This document shows, piece by piece, positions 26,937 to 36,113 of a DNA stretch of 59,476 nucleotides. Under the pieces are notes generated by a model that was not told where the DNA came from, made no database searches, and saw only the letters and a program-made list of their open reading frames with translations. The stretch comes from an uncultured Pirellulaceae bacterium. GTDB lineage: Bacteria > Planctomycetota > Planctomycetia > Pirellulales > Pirellulaceae. Location of the stretch: contig CALKCC010000050.1 of the NCBI GenBank assembly GCA_938082855.1, positions 1-59,476 of the forward strand, written 5' to 3'. Numbering within the stretch: the first letter of the stretch is position 1; each line of letters opens with the position of its first letter. Made by a program: the position numbers and the translations under genes.

Positions 26937-27881
26937 GTGGCCGAGGTAACGAGCATTGCGCAACGTATCATCTCCAATGTCGAGCAAGTGATTGTCGGTA
27001 AACGACCTCAGTTGATCCTTTCGCTTGTTTCCTGGCTATGCGAAGGGCATATCCTGTTAGAGGACGTGCCCGGAGTCGCCAAAACGATTTTGGCCCGAGC
27101 GCTTTCACGCAGCGTCGGTTGCTCGTTTAAACGAGTTCAGTGTACTCCGGACTTACTACCAACCGACGTGACCGGTGCTTCCATCTTCAACCCGAAGACG
27201 ACCGAATTTGAATTTCGCCCAGGGCCAATCTTTGGCCAGTTGGTACTAGCCGATGAAATCAATCGGGCCACTCCGCGAACTCAGGCTGCCTTGCTGGAAG
27301 CCATGGCCGAAAGCAAAGTAACCGTCGACGGTCATTCCCATAGCCTGACACCTCCTTTCTTGGTAATTGCTACGCAGAACCCTGTAGATCACGAAGGAAC
27401 ATTCCCTCTTCCTGAAGCGCAATTGGACCGTTTCCTCATGAAACTCCAACTCGGTTATCCCAGTATGGAAGAGGAATTGAAAATGCTCGAAATGCTGCAG
27501 CACAAACATCCGCTCGAATCAATCGGCGAAGTCGTCTCAGCCGATGAGATCATCGCCTGTCAACAAGTCGTTCGCTCGGTTCATATGGATGCCAAGGTCA
27601 GCCAGTACATTATGGAGATCGTGCATGCCACACGCGGGCATGAAGATCTAACGCTTGGGGCCAGCCCTCGTGGATCGATTGCCTTATTTCGCGGGAGTCA
27701 GGCCATGGCCGCTCTACGAGGCCGAGACTACGTACTTCCTGACGACGTGAAATTCATCGTCGCTCCGATCCTTGCCCATCGTTTAATCCTGTCGCCGGAA
27801 AGTCGACTACGCAAAGTCACCGCTGAACAGGTCGTGCAGGATGTCGTCTCTGAAATTGCCGTCCCCACTATGAACGTCTGA
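26937..27881 (+). CDS. MoxR-family AAA+ ATPase
   Basis: The gene starts with GTG (26937), supported by GAAGGA ten bases before it. The 314-residue product has the MoxR pattern: Walker A GVAKT in LEDVPGVAKTILARALS (about 43-59), Walker B LVLADEINRATPRTQ (about 102-116), sensor 1 IATQNPVDHEGTFPLPEAQ and the C-terminal lid ASPRGSIALFRGSQA. MoxR ATPases act as chaperones that activate or assemble partner proteins containing von Willebrand or DUF58 domains. The DUF58 gene follows 14 bases later, the standard partner. An N-terminal hydrophobic SLVSWLCEGHILL stretch is the normal N-terminus of this family, not a signal peptide. Confidence 0.93.
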   Translation: MAEVTSIAQRIISNVEQVIVGKRPQLILSLVSWLCEGHILLEDVPGVAKTILARALSRSVGCSFKRVQCTPDLLPTDVTGASIFNPKTTEFEFRPGPIFGQLVLADEINRATPRTQAALLEAMAESKVTVDGHSHSLTPPFLVIATQNPVDHEGTFPLPEAQLDRFLMKLQLGYPSMEEELKMLEMLQHKHPLESIGEVVSADEIIACQQVVRSVHMDAKVSQYIMEIVHATRGHEDLTLGASPRGSIALFRGSQAMAALRGRDYVLPDDVKFIVAPILAHRLILSPESRLRKVTAEQVVQDVVSEIAVPTMNV

Positions 27882-27895
27882 ATGGTGGGTGGCCC

Positions 27896-29203
27896 ATGAA
27901 ATGGATCATTGCCGCACTGTTCATTTTGGGACTTTCGTATGTGATCGGTTCCGACCTTCTGGCGTATGCAATGTATTCACTGCTAACGCTAATCGCAGTA
28001 AGCCGATGGCTTTCACGAAATTGGGCGGAACAGCTATCGGCAACAAGAGAATGCTCTCAACTAACTGCCGAAATCAATGATCACATCGGGGTGGAGCTTG
28101 AGGTATCCAATACGGGTGGCCTTCCCGTTCCCTGGATATTACTGGAGGACGTCCTTTCAAAGAAGGCGCTTCAACACACACCGCCCAGTCTGGAATTACA
28201 AACGAGTCGTATTAAACTCACTATGCTTAGAGGCCATCAATCCAAGCGGCTTCAGTATCATTTCAAATGCAACCGGCGAGGCTTTTACCAACTCGGCCCC
28301 ACCGTACTTGAAACAGGTGACCTGTTCGGTCTCCATCGCCGGTATCAGGTAAGAACAGAACCGCAATATCTCACCGTCTACCCCAAGGTCGTCCCCATCG
28401 ATGGCTATGATCTATCCAGTCGACGCCCAATCGGCGAGATCAAAATGAGTCATCGCCTGTTTGAAGATCCAACACGCATTGCCGGGGTACGAGCCTATCA
28501 GGAAGGTGACCCACTTAATCGTATCCACTGGCGAGCCACGGCCAGAACCGGAAAGCTACATAGTAAAATCTATGAAGCCTCCACCGTAGCCGGGCTCACG
28601 ATCGTTCTCGATTTCCATCAAAACGGGTTTCACCGACAACATGAACCCGTACGCTCTGAGTTAGCCGTAACCGCTGCGGTTAGCGTTGCCAACACAATAC
28701 AACTACTCGGGCAACAAGTCGGCCTGCTTACCAATGGACATGACGCAGCAGAACGAATGCGTCGTGAAGGATGGAAAGTAGAACTCGATAGTCGACAGGA
28801 AGCCCAGAATGCCGGGACAATGCTGGATGACAACGATCGTCTCCGTCCCCTACAGGTCCCAACCCAACGGTCATCCGAGCAGTTTTACAGAATCCAGGAA
28901 TTACTGGCGCGTGTCGAATTAGCCGACGGCCTCGAATTTCCCCGGTTACTACTCGAAGCCCAATCGCGTATACCAAGAGATGCCACCGTTCTGGCTATCA
29001 TTTCACGGCAAAACTCGCAGACTACCATCGCGTTAGAAAACATGGCTAGACAGGGGTTTGCAGTTTCAGCGATGGTCAACGTCTACGAACCGACAGAATA
29101 TGCGGAAATATCAGGACCGTTAATTGCTGCGGGAGTGGATACCTACCATTTAAAAGACAAGGAGTCGATTGTTCATGTTTGCCGAAAACAGGTACTTCGT
29201 TAA
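27896..29203 (+). CDS. DUF58 protein (MoxR partner)
   Basis: The 435-residue product has an N-terminal membrane helix pair (about 1-38), a beta-rich middle (IELEVSNTGG, LETGDLFGLHRRY) and the DUF58 signature EDPTRIAGVRAYQEGDPLNRIHWRATARTG (about 185-214) with the GDPL-RIHW core. A von Willebrand-like fold follows (TIVLDFHQN). DUF58 proteins are usual MoxR partners and have been linked to assembly or quality control of envelope proteins. The start at 27896 follows a GGTGGGTGG region. It is the second gene of the MoxR operon, with only 11 bases before the next gene. Confidence 0.9.
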   Translation: MKWIIAALFILGLSYVIGSDLLAYAMYSLLTLIAVSRWLSRNWAEQLSATRECSQLTAEINDHIGVELEVSNTGGLPVPWILLEDVLSKKALQHTPPSLELQTSRIKLTMLRGHQSKRLQYHFKCNRRGFYQLGPTVLETGDLFGLHRRYQVRTEPQYLTVYPKVVPIDGYDLSSRRPIGEIKMSHRLFEDPTRIAGVRAYQEGDPLNRIHWRATARTGKLHSKIYEASTVAGLTIVLDFHQNGFHRQHEPVRSELAVTAAVSVANTIQLLGQQVGLLTNGHDAAERMRREGWKVELDSRQEAQNAGTMLDDNDRLRPLQVPTQRSSEQFYRIQELLARVELADGLEFPRLLLEAQSRIPRDATVLAIISRQNSQTTIALENMARQGFAVSAMVNVYEPTEYAEISGPLIAAGVDTYHLKDKESIVHVCRKQVLR

Positions 29204-29214
29204 ATAATTAAGGC

Positions 29215-31272
29215 ATGGTTAGAAAACAAAAAACAACGCTCGACTATATGGTGATCTTCATTAGTCCTGCGCTGGTAACCGTCATGGTTACCAGTTTGGC
29301 ATTGTTTGTGTCGACTATCCTCAACCCCAGCCCCTTCATGTCACGTTTCAATTTCGTGCTGATGATGTACTCTATGGCCACGGTCGCCATTGCACGAATC
29401 TCTATCGAAGAAGGGAAAGAACGTGCTGTCCTGTTTGGCATGCCTCTAGCGGCTGTCACGCTGTTGGCCATGACAACACTCGTCCAATACGAAGATGCAA
29501 TCGGCGGCATGAAATTCATTTACAGCGCCGTTGTGATCGCTATTACTTGGTGGTCGGCTCACAAAATCACCTGGGACTGTACGGTTATAGAAGATCATGA
29601 CGATTCCAGTGGACAAGGTTTGCTACAAAAAATTGGCCTCGAAGATCTCATTGCTGAGTCAGCATCCAATGAGTCTGAAGGCGAGAGCCCGGCCCAAAGT
29701 TCCGAGGACGAATCAAAGTTGACGTGGTTCGAACGCTGGAAAGAAAATCGCAAGAAACCACACACTCCAGGCGTCTGGGTGATCTACTACTCTCTGGCGG
29801 CACTTCCACTCTTTGGCTTTGGGCAATTCCTGGCAGATGCTGCAACCAATGAGTTGTGCTTCAAGTACCTGTTTCTTTACGTGGCTAGCGGACTCGGGTT
29901 ATTGCTTACCACCAGCTTTCTTGGATTGCGTCGATATCTTCGACATCGTGACGTGGAAATGCCCGTGGAGATGGCCAGCACGTGGCTCAGTGTGGGGGCC
30001 TTAATGATCGCCGCCTTCATGCTAATCGCCTTGATCTTGCCACGCCCTGGAAATGCCCGTCAACTGACAGACGTGAGCTCTTGGTTTGACCAAAGTCAGG
30101 ATGAGTATGAGACTTCGGAATACGGTGTTGGCCCGGATGGGAAACAAGACGGGCAGGAAGGTGAATCCACTGACTCCCCGGAATCCAATAGCTCTGAAGG
30201 TTCAGAGAATCCAGAAAACTCCGAGGGACAGTCCGGGAGCGATCAAGACGACCAAGGTCAACAAGGTGAGAACAGCGAACAATCTCAACAAGGAAATACC
30301 TCGTCGGGAGATTCAAACACCGGTGGGCAGACCGATGAAAGTGAGATGGAAACGAACGGGAAGGAAAATAGCGACGACACATCCAACCAGGACGATTCTC
30401 AAAACAACGACAATGAAAACTCGAATCAACAGGATGACAATACCGGTCAGTCGCAATCTCCCCAACAAGAAGACTCGAACCAATCCAACGACTCGGACCA
30501 GGCCAACGCCTCGAATCAATCCAATGAAGAAAATCAGTCCGATAATTCCGAGGGGCAACAAGGAACTCAGAATCAAGCTAACAACCCTAACGACTCGCAG
30601 GAAAACCAAACCTCAGACGACAATCAGGACTCCGAAGACAATGCCGAGTCTAACGATGGCAATCAACAAAGCGAATCATCCGAGTCTTCATTTCAAATGC
30701 CAGAAATGCCATCTTTGGGGATCCTTGGCAAGCTATTCCAAATCCTGTTTTGGATTGTCGTTGGCATCGCGTTGATCTACTACCTCATCAAAAACCACAA
30801 AGCGTTACTGACCGCTCTAAAGGAAATGATTACTGGTTTTCTCGATTGGCTTTCAAGTGTCTTTGCCGGAACGCAAGTTGAGCCACTTGTTGAAGAAGAA
30901 GTCTCGAAAACAGTGCCGTTGCCTCCAGTGGCTCCCTTTAGCAGCTTCCGCAACCCGTTTACCTCGAACTCTCAGATGGAGCTCAATGAACTGGTGCAGT
31001 ACAGCTTTAAGGCACTGGAATCCCTTGGATATGAATTGGGAATAACGAGAAATGATGACCAAACGCCGAATGAATTCACTCAGGCGATTGCCAATCACAT
31101 CACTCCGCTGGGCCAATCTGCACTAAGACTTGGACGGCACTACAGCCTGGCAGCCTACGCCCCTGGCATGCTGCATCAAAGCTGTGTGGAAGACTTGAAA
31201 ACGTTTTGGCAACAACTGAGCATTGTCGAAATACGCCCAGTTACACCGATTAACGAGCCGGTCTCAAGTTAA
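29215..31272 (+). CDS. Membrane protein with Asn/Gln/Ser/Asp/Glu-rich domain and C-terminal DUF4129-like part
   Basis: The 685-residue product has several N-terminal membrane helices (about 13-37, 43-60, 65-80, 90-106, later 185-210 and 240-270), then an acidic, low-complexity region of about 200 residues (293-492, repeats of Asn, Gln, Ser, Asp, Glu such as NQSNEENQSDN), a further membrane helix (500-523) and a C-terminal part (596-662: DQTPNEFTQAIANH, SLAAYAPGML) that resembles DUF4129 (transglutaminase-linked membrane proteins). In similar operons a membrane protein with a DUF4129-type or transglutaminase tail follows DUF58, so it likely works with MoxR/DUF58. The ATG at 29215 has AAGG directly before it, weakly placed. 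It overlaps the convergent PP-loop gene by 23 bases. Confidence 0.75.
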   Translation: MVRKQKTTLDYMVIFISPALVTVMVTSLALFVSTILNPSPFMSRFNFVLMMYSMATVAIARISIEEGKERAVLFGMPLAAVTLLAMTTLVQYEDAIGGMKFIYSAVVIAITWWSAHKITWDCTVIEDHDDSSGQGLLQKIGLEDLIAESASNESEGESPAQSSEDESKLTWFERWKENRKKPHTPGVWVIYYSLAALPLFGFGQFLADAATNELCFKYLFLYVASGLGLLLTTSFLGLRRYLRHRDVEMPVEMASTWLSVGALMIAAFMLIALILPRPGNARQLTDVSSWFDQSQDEYETSEYGVGPDGKQDGQEGESTDSPESNSSEGSENPENSEGQSGSDQDDQGQQGENSEQSQQGNTSSGDSNTGGQTDESEMETNGKENSDDTSNQDDSQNNDNENSNQQDDNTGQSQSPQQEDSNQSNDSDQANASNQSNEENQSDNSEGQQGTQNQANNPNDSQENQTSDDNQDSEDNAESNDGNQQSESSESSFQMPEMPSLGILGKLFQILFWIVVGIALIYYLIKNHKALLTALKEMITGFLDWLSSVFAGTQVEPLVEEEVSKTVPLPPVAPFSSFRNPFTSNSQMELNELVQYSFKALESLGYELGITRNDDQTPNEFTQAIANHITPLGQSALRLGRHYSLAAYAPGMLHQSCVEDLKTFWQQLSIVEIRPVTPINEPVSS

Positions 31273-32269
31273 CACTGGCGATTGTCTTATCGTCAGCCGA
31301 GCGTTCAGTAGGATGAGCCGTAAGATTAAACTCGCCGGACTCCTGAACGACCTGAACGATGTTATCTTCCCCTTCCACAGAACGTCCGTAACGATAGATC
31401 AATCCTGCGGCATACTCTAAGGCGTCGTCAGTAGAAGGCCCTGTGATCAACGCATTTGGTCCCTTGAAGCTTATCGGCTCAAGAAAGGACGTACTCGTTG
31501 CATCTTCCATTCGATGCATGTACTCAAGCTGAGTATTCTCTTTTTGATCACGCCCCAGAATGACTTTGGTTGCTTCGTTGAATCGAAAATGCCGTCCTAC
31601 ATTCAAAGCTTCATAATCCCACCGTGCATCATCTACTTGGATCTGAATCAGGTCATGTACTTTATTACCAAATTCAGGCTCCGTCAGCGCACATCCGGTG
31701 GAAGGCGTGGGAATCATATCTTCTGTAAAACCAAAGTCTCTGGCCAATTGAATTAGGCCTTTTCGACTACGACCTTCGAAGTCGTAAAGTTTTTCCCGGT
31801 CTACCAATCCTTCGCGTTCGGGCTTGGTGGGTTCAAGCAACTTGGCCGATAGAGGGCGTAGTAACAGATCCTCTAACCCTGAATTCGTTGAAATAATATT
31901 TAGATCCCGTCGCTTCTGACTCATTGGACGTTGACCTACAACTTCACCGCTAATGATAAATTGAGCATCCACGGCTTCCATGAATTTATAGGCTCGTTCA
32001 AACATATAAATCCGGCAATCTACGCAGGGATTTGCTCCTTTCCCGTAACCGTACTGTGGGGAACGCACGAGGTCTAAATAATCATCTTCCTGACCTATCA
32101 CCGTAATATTGGTGCCTAAGGCCCGCGCTGCCTGAGCAGAGGTGTCCTGACAACAGGTAAACATCGTCTTGAAATTCAATGCTTCAACTTCAATCCCCTG
32201 TTCCTGCATGATGCGGATCGCCAGCATGCTGTCTAATCCACCGGAAAGTAATGCAACGCAACGTGTCAT
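31250..32269 (-). CDS. PP-loop tRNA thiolation-like protein with NFACT-R-like C-terminus
   Basis: The 339-residue product starts with the PP-loop (SGGLDS, 9-14) of ATP-dependent sulfur or amide transferases such as ThiI and MnmA. A FTCCQDT segment (about 38-44) and C82VDC85 (GANPCVDCR) give the cysteine pattern expected for persulfide or iron-sulfur-based tRNA thiolation, and STGCALTEPEFGNKV supplies another cysteine. Residues from about 230 (LNVGRHFRFNEATKVILGRDQKEN) resemble the NFACT-R (DUF814) RNA-binding domain. I call it a likely tRNA 2- or 4-thiouridine synthase-like enzyme; the exact modification is not decidable. It overlaps the end of the DUF4129-like gene. Confidence 0.75.
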   Translation of the reverse strand: MTRCVALLSGGLDSMLAIRIMQEQGIEVEALNFKTMFTCCQDTSAQAARALGTNITVIGQEDDYLDLVRSPQYGYGKGANPCVDCRIYMFERAYKFMEAVDAQFIISGEVVGQRPMSQKRRDLNIISTNSGLEDLLLRPLSAKLLEPTKPEREGLVDREKLYDFEGRSRKGLIQLARDFGFTEDMIPTPSTGCALTEPEFGNKVHDLIQIQVDDARWDYEALNVGRHFRFNEATKVILGRDQKENTQLEYMHRMEDATSTSFLEPISFKGPNALITGPSTDDALEYAAGLIYRYGRSVEGEDNIVQVVQESGEFNLTAHPTERSADDKTIASVNLRPAR

Positions 32270-32325
32270 ATCAATTCTCTACTAATTCTTCTATCTCGTG
32301 TTCGGGAATATCTTTGTCCGAACCA

Positions 32326-33165
32326 TCATTCCATATCTTTGCTGTCGATTGATATTTCATCAACCTCCAACATCGATTCTTCGTCAATTTCCCCCAAAGA
32401 GTTTAACGCATTCAGCGCCGCCTGTTGTTCCGCTTCTTTCTTACTATTGCCCCAACCAGAATCAAAAACTCGTTCGCCCACTACGGCACAAACATGGAAT
32501 TCCTTTTGATGATCAGGTCCGCGCTCATCCAGCAACTGATAAACAGGGGTCAGCTTGAATTCCCGTTGAGCCACCTGTTGAAACAGAGACTTGTAATTGA
32601 TCGGCACGCCATCTGACACCATTTCTATCATGGAATCTTTTAGGAACGTCAGAATGAATCCCTGAGCAACCTCATATCCACCATCTAGATAGAGTGCTGC
32701 GACGATAGATTCAAATGCATTCGACAAGATCGACCGAGGAATAGAATCCTTAGCCCCAATGCCTTTCCCAACAATCACCACCTCTTGAAGCTGCAATTGA
32801 TCAGCGACTGTTGCACATGTCTTTCGACTTACAATCACCGATTTTATTCGCGTCAACTCACCTTCAAGGTAACGTGGATATTCGCAAAACAACCATTCAC
32901 TAATTACTTGTCCCAGAATGGCGTCGCCAAGAAACTCCAAACGCTCATTGGACGCCAACCGATGATTGGCCCCGGACGTATGTGTCAAAGCAACCTTTAA
33001 TAACATCGGGTCACGGAAACGATAGCCGAGTCGCCCCTGACACACCTTAAGCTTCTCGCGGTCTTGCTCCGAAATCTCTATATCATCGGTTGCTCGCGTA
33101 GGGGGAGGTCGATGCCCGCTAAACCAGCCGCGAAACTGATCCCAAAACGTTCGTTTCGATTTCAT
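32326..33165 (-). CDS. rnc: Ribonuclease III
   Basis: I start the gene at the ATG at 33165 (MKSKRTFWDQFRGW), where GGAGAAG lies seven bases upstream; an in-frame ATG 14 codons earlier lacks this. The 279-residue product has the RNase III signature NERLEFLGDAILGQVISE with the catalytic acidic residues, a second acidic site in NAFESIVAALYLDGG, and a C-terminal double-stranded RNA-binding domain (about 180-260: NYKSLFQQVAQREF, STPVY-like LTPVYQLL, GNSKKEAEQQAALNAL). The enzyme cuts double-stranded RNA in rRNA maturation. A longer N-terminus than Escherichia coli RNase III and an acidic tail (ISIDSKDME) are the only oddities. It lies beside a PP-loop tRNA gene, so both act on RNA. Confidence 0.96.
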   Translation of the reverse strand: MKSKRTFWDQFRGWFSGHRPPPTRATDDIEISEQDREKLKVCQGRLGYRFRDPMLLKVALTHTSGANHRLASNERLEFLGDAILGQVISEWLFCEYPRYLEGELTRIKSVIVSRKTCATVADQLQLQEVVIVGKGIGAKDSIPRSILSNAFESIVAALYLDGGYEVAQGFILTFLKDSMIEMVSDGVPINYKSLFQQVAQREFKLTPVYQLLDERGPDHQKEFHVCAVVGERVFDSGWGNSKKEAEQQAALNALNSLGEIDEESMLEVDEISIDSKDME

Positions 33166-33595
33166 TATTCTTCTCCGTCGTCCAACAGCATCATGATTGG
33201 CTGTCATCGAACCTATCCGCCAGCGTGAAACCTGTACTTCACGCCAGTGGACTGTACCAAGAAGAATCCCTCAAAAAGAACCACTGGAAATAATTATGGG
33301 AATAATAGTGGGCCGTTCAGAAGAATTCCTGTCTGTTTAGAATCTATCCAGCCTACCGTTTGGTCAAGCGTCTTAAAGGACTTCCTGACAATCTCCCTCT
33401 AATGTTGTCCGCAACATTGCTATAACCGGTACAATCCGTCAGCCATCCTCTACACACTCAGGGGACTAAAGAAACTACAAACTGCGTGTGTTGACTGTTT
33501 GGCTCTTCAATAACAGAATCAATTGGACAGGCCCAACAGCTAAAAAAACACCATGCCCCCTCATAAATCTTCGAAGACCGGGAAGGAACAGCGAC
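33166..33595. other. 430-base non-coding gap between rnc and mgtE
   Basis: No convincing coding frame is seen. The one structured element is AATGTTG-TCCG-CAACATT (33401-33418), overlapping a poor promoter match (TTGTCC at 33405-33410 and TACAAT at 33430-33435, 19 bases apart). A leader of about 150 bases would then precede mgtE. It does not show recognisable M-box riboswitch features. Confidence 0.4.
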
Positions 33596-34975
33596 ATGAT
33601 CAACACGCTATACCTACCTGAATTACGGGAAATGTTGGCCGAAAACCGCACCGAAGAGATGGCTGAGTTCTGCACTGCCGTCCATGCCGGCGTAACGGCC
33701 GAATTCATGGAAGGCCTGACGCCGTCAGAGGCTTGGCGAGTTCTACAGCATGCAGAACCCTTTCGACGTTGCGAAATCTTTGGTTTCTTCTCCGAAGATA
33801 AACAGCTCCAGATCCTCGAGGGTGAAGACCGTCAGGAAATCGCCCAACTGATCGAAGTGATGTCCCCCGATGATCGTGTGGACATTCTCGAAGAAATGGA
33901 CCAGGGCATTGTCGATGAATTACTGTCGCTACTCTCACATGAAGAGCGACGCAATGTGATTCGACTGCGTGAGTATCCAGATTCCAGTGCGGGATCGGTC
34001 ATGACAACCGACGTTGCAAAACTCGAAGAGCACCTCACGGTATCTCAGGCACTCGCCGAACTAGGCCATCAAGCAGAAGAACTGGAAACGATTTACTACC
34101 TATATGTCGTGGACGAAAGTGACCACTTACGCGGCGTCGTCTCAGCCAAACAACTTGTCCGCTCGATTGTGCAGCCGGATAAATCCCTTGAGGAGTTAAT
34201 GGAAGAGGATGTCGTTAAAGTGGATGCCTTTGACGACCAGGAATCAGTAGCCCAGATTGTGGCTCGCTACGACCTGTTGGCTATCCCGGTGGTTGATCGT
34301 CAAAATCGCATGCTGGGTATCATCACTCACGATGATGTTATCGACGTCGTGATGGAAGAGGCTCAGGAGGACGTCCAAAGAATTGGTGCGGTGAACCCAC
34401 TCGAGGAAACCTACCTAAAAACTCCGCTACTGACACTCGGCTGGAAACGTGGGATGTGGTTGATCATTCTCTTCTTTGCCGCCTTACTGACGGCTTTTGC
34501 GTTGGAGCACTATGAAGCTCGAATCGATCAGCACGTATGGCTAGTCATGTTCATCCCACTAGTTATTTCCGCAGGAGGGAATTCGGGCGGGCAATCCTCT
34601 ACTCTCATTATCTCGTCGATGGCACGAGGCGAGATTCAGTTGACCGATTGGGTGAAAGTCGTCCGTCGCGAAATTGCGATGGGCCTGATGCTTGGGTCAC
34701 TTCTCGGGCTATTAGGCTGGGGCGCTGGCTTGTTTTTAGCTCCTAAGCCGATGTATGCAGCCATTATCCCGATCACAATCCTCTGCGTCGTCATTTGTGG
34801 AACACTTTCAGGGTCGCTACTTCCACTGTTTTTTCGCCGGCTAGGATTAGACCCAGCTCTCATGAGTAATCCTTTTGTTGCTGGAATCGTCGACATCCTG
34901 GGCATTATTATTTACATGAGTGTGGCGGGCGTCTTCTACAGCCTGTACCCCATGGCTGAAGCGGTCGCAGGATAA
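33596..34975 (+). CDS. mgtE: Magnesium transporter MgtE
   Basis: The start is taken at the ATG at 33596, with GGAAGGA seven bases upstream; an in-frame ATG 36 codons earlier gives an unlikely N-terminal tail. The 459-residue product has the standard order: a helical N domain (about 1-130, MgtE_N with GEDRQEIAQLIEVMSPDDR), two CBS domains (about 135-260, with AGSVMTTDV and AIPVVDRQNRMLGIIT), and a C-terminal membrane domain of five helices (about 290-455) including GGNSGGQSSTLI, which forms the ion pore. Magnesium bound to the N and CBS domains closes the channel. A 430-base gap lies upstream. Convergent with the glycosyltransferase gene. Confidence 0.94.
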   Translation: MINTLYLPELREMLAENRTEEMAEFCTAVHAGVTAEFMEGLTPSEAWRVLQHAEPFRRCEIFGFFSEDKQLQILEGEDRQEIAQLIEVMSPDDRVDILEEMDQGIVDELLSLLSHEERRNVIRLREYPDSSAGSVMTTDVAKLEEHLTVSQALAELGHQAEELETIYYLYVVDESDHLRGVVSAKQLVRSIVQPDKSLEELMEEDVVKVDAFDDQESVAQIVARYDLLAIPVVDRQNRMLGIITHDDVIDVVMEEAQEDVQRIGAVNPLEETYLKTPLLTLGWKRGMWLIILFFAALLTAFALEHYEARIDQHVWLVMFIPLVISAGGNSGGQSSTLIISSMARGEIQLTDWVKVVRREIAMGLMLGSLLGLLGWGAGLFLAPKPMYAAIIPITILCVVICGTLSGSLLPLFFRRLGLDPALMSNPFVAGIVDILGIIIYMSVAGVFYSLYPMAEAVAG

Positions 34976-34979
34976 GTGT

Positions 34980-36104
34980 TTAATCTACGCTCCTGCGGTA
35001 TACATCGAGTACGGCCTCGCGATGACTTTCCGTTCCAAACAGAGTTTGAGCTCGGCTCGCAGCTTCTTCGGTCAAGCAACGACTAAATTCCGGTTCTTTC
35101 AAAACCTGGCTCAACCCATCTGCCATGGCGCGGGAATCTGCTTTAGGCACGAGTACGGCTCCTGATTCACCAAAGATTTCCTGAGTACCACCAACCGCAG
35201 TGGCAACAACAGGAGTCCTGTGTGCTGCCGCCTCCAGCAATACCCGCCCGAGTGGTTCCTGATGGGCTGGATGAGCAAGCACATCAATTTCCTGAAGAAA
35301 TTGAGCAATAGGAGTCCAATAACCAACAAGATGCACCCTGCCTGATAGCGGACCATGGTTACCACGTTGCAGAAGTGCTTGTTCGTACTCGATACTCTCT
35401 TGCTTGTTCGAATGCCGTACACCGGCAATCACTACATGAGGATCGACCGTCGGATCCTTCACCAGCCAATCTTCGACAGCATCCAGTAGAACATCCCATC
35501 CTTTACGAAGACCTATCTGCCCAACACCTCCAATCAATCGAGAAGATGAATTCAATCCGAGGCTAGCTCGCAGACCATCTCTGTTCATCACCGATGCATT
35601 CTCGGATGAATCGGAGGCAATCCCGTTATAGATTCTCAAAATCCGTTGCTCGTCCAATCCTTGATCCAGGTAACATTGCCTTGTCGCATCCGAAACTGCA
35701 ATACACTTGCTCAACTGACTCAAGTCACTGATAACTTTTTTACTGACCTTCAAGATGTCCCTGACGTGCCCAAGACAGGGAATCGATATCTCGTTCGCAA
35801 TTCGACCAAGTACTCGTGACATCGACAAACTGTTTGCATGGACTATTTGCGGGGAAATAGATTTTAGCTTTGCGAGTAAGTCGGCGCTAATCAACTCAGG
35901 ATCTTTTCTCTGCCCATTTGCATTGGTAAGTTGCAGACCCTCGCTCGCTATACCAAGTTGCTGCAGACGATCAGCGAAAGGCCCTGCTGGAGGGCAGAGA
36001 ACGATAGGTTCAATTTCTTCGGGAGTCGACGCTAAAAACGACAATAACGAATTCTCTCCACCGTTAATCGATGGGAATTCGCAAAGATACGCCACTCGGA
36101 TCAT
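34980..36104 (-). CDS. Glycosyltransferase family 4
   Basis: The 374-residue product has the two Rossmann domains of GT-B glycosyltransferases. A glycine-rich start (FPSINGGENSLLSFL), IVHANSLSMSRVLGR, IGGVGQIGLRKGWDVLLDAV in the C-terminal domain and the E-x7-E motif HQEPLGRVLLEAAAH (about 293-308), which binds the sugar nucleotide, fit GT4. The inserted segment GSGAVLVPKADSRAMADGL also fits. It transfers a sugar to an unknown acceptor, perhaps for envelope glycan or lipid synthesis. Its start codon is only nine bases after the dapA stop, so it may be transcribed from the same promoter as dapA. Confidence 0.88.
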   Translation of the reverse strand: MIRVAYLCEFPSINGGENSLLSFLASTPEEIEPIVLCPPAGPFADRLQQLGIASEGLQLTNANGQRKDPELISADLLAKLKSISPQIVHANSLSMSRVLGRIANEISIPCLGHVRDILKVSKKVISDLSQLSKCIAVSDATRQCYLDQGLDEQRILRIYNGIASDSSENASVMNRDGLRASLGLNSSSRLIGGVGQIGLRKGWDVLLDAVEDWLVKDPTVDPHVVIAGVRHSNKQESIEYEQALLQRGNHGPLSGRVHLVGYWTPIAQFLQEIDVLAHPAHQEPLGRVLLEAAAHRTPVVATAVGGTQEIFGESGAVLVPKADSRAMADGLSQVLKEPEFSRCLTEEAASRAQTLFGTESHREAVLDVYRRSVD

Positions 36105-36113
36105 TGCACTACT

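Noticed and set aside
30086-30775. Open frame of 229 codons in another frame, rich in Arg/Thr
   Set aside because: It lies fully within the Asn/Gln-rich region of the DUF4129-like gene and is a by-product of its repeated codons.
33166-33595. Possible M-box magnesium riboswitch before mgtE
   Set aside because: I found no convincing conserved M-box elements, only a short hairpin.
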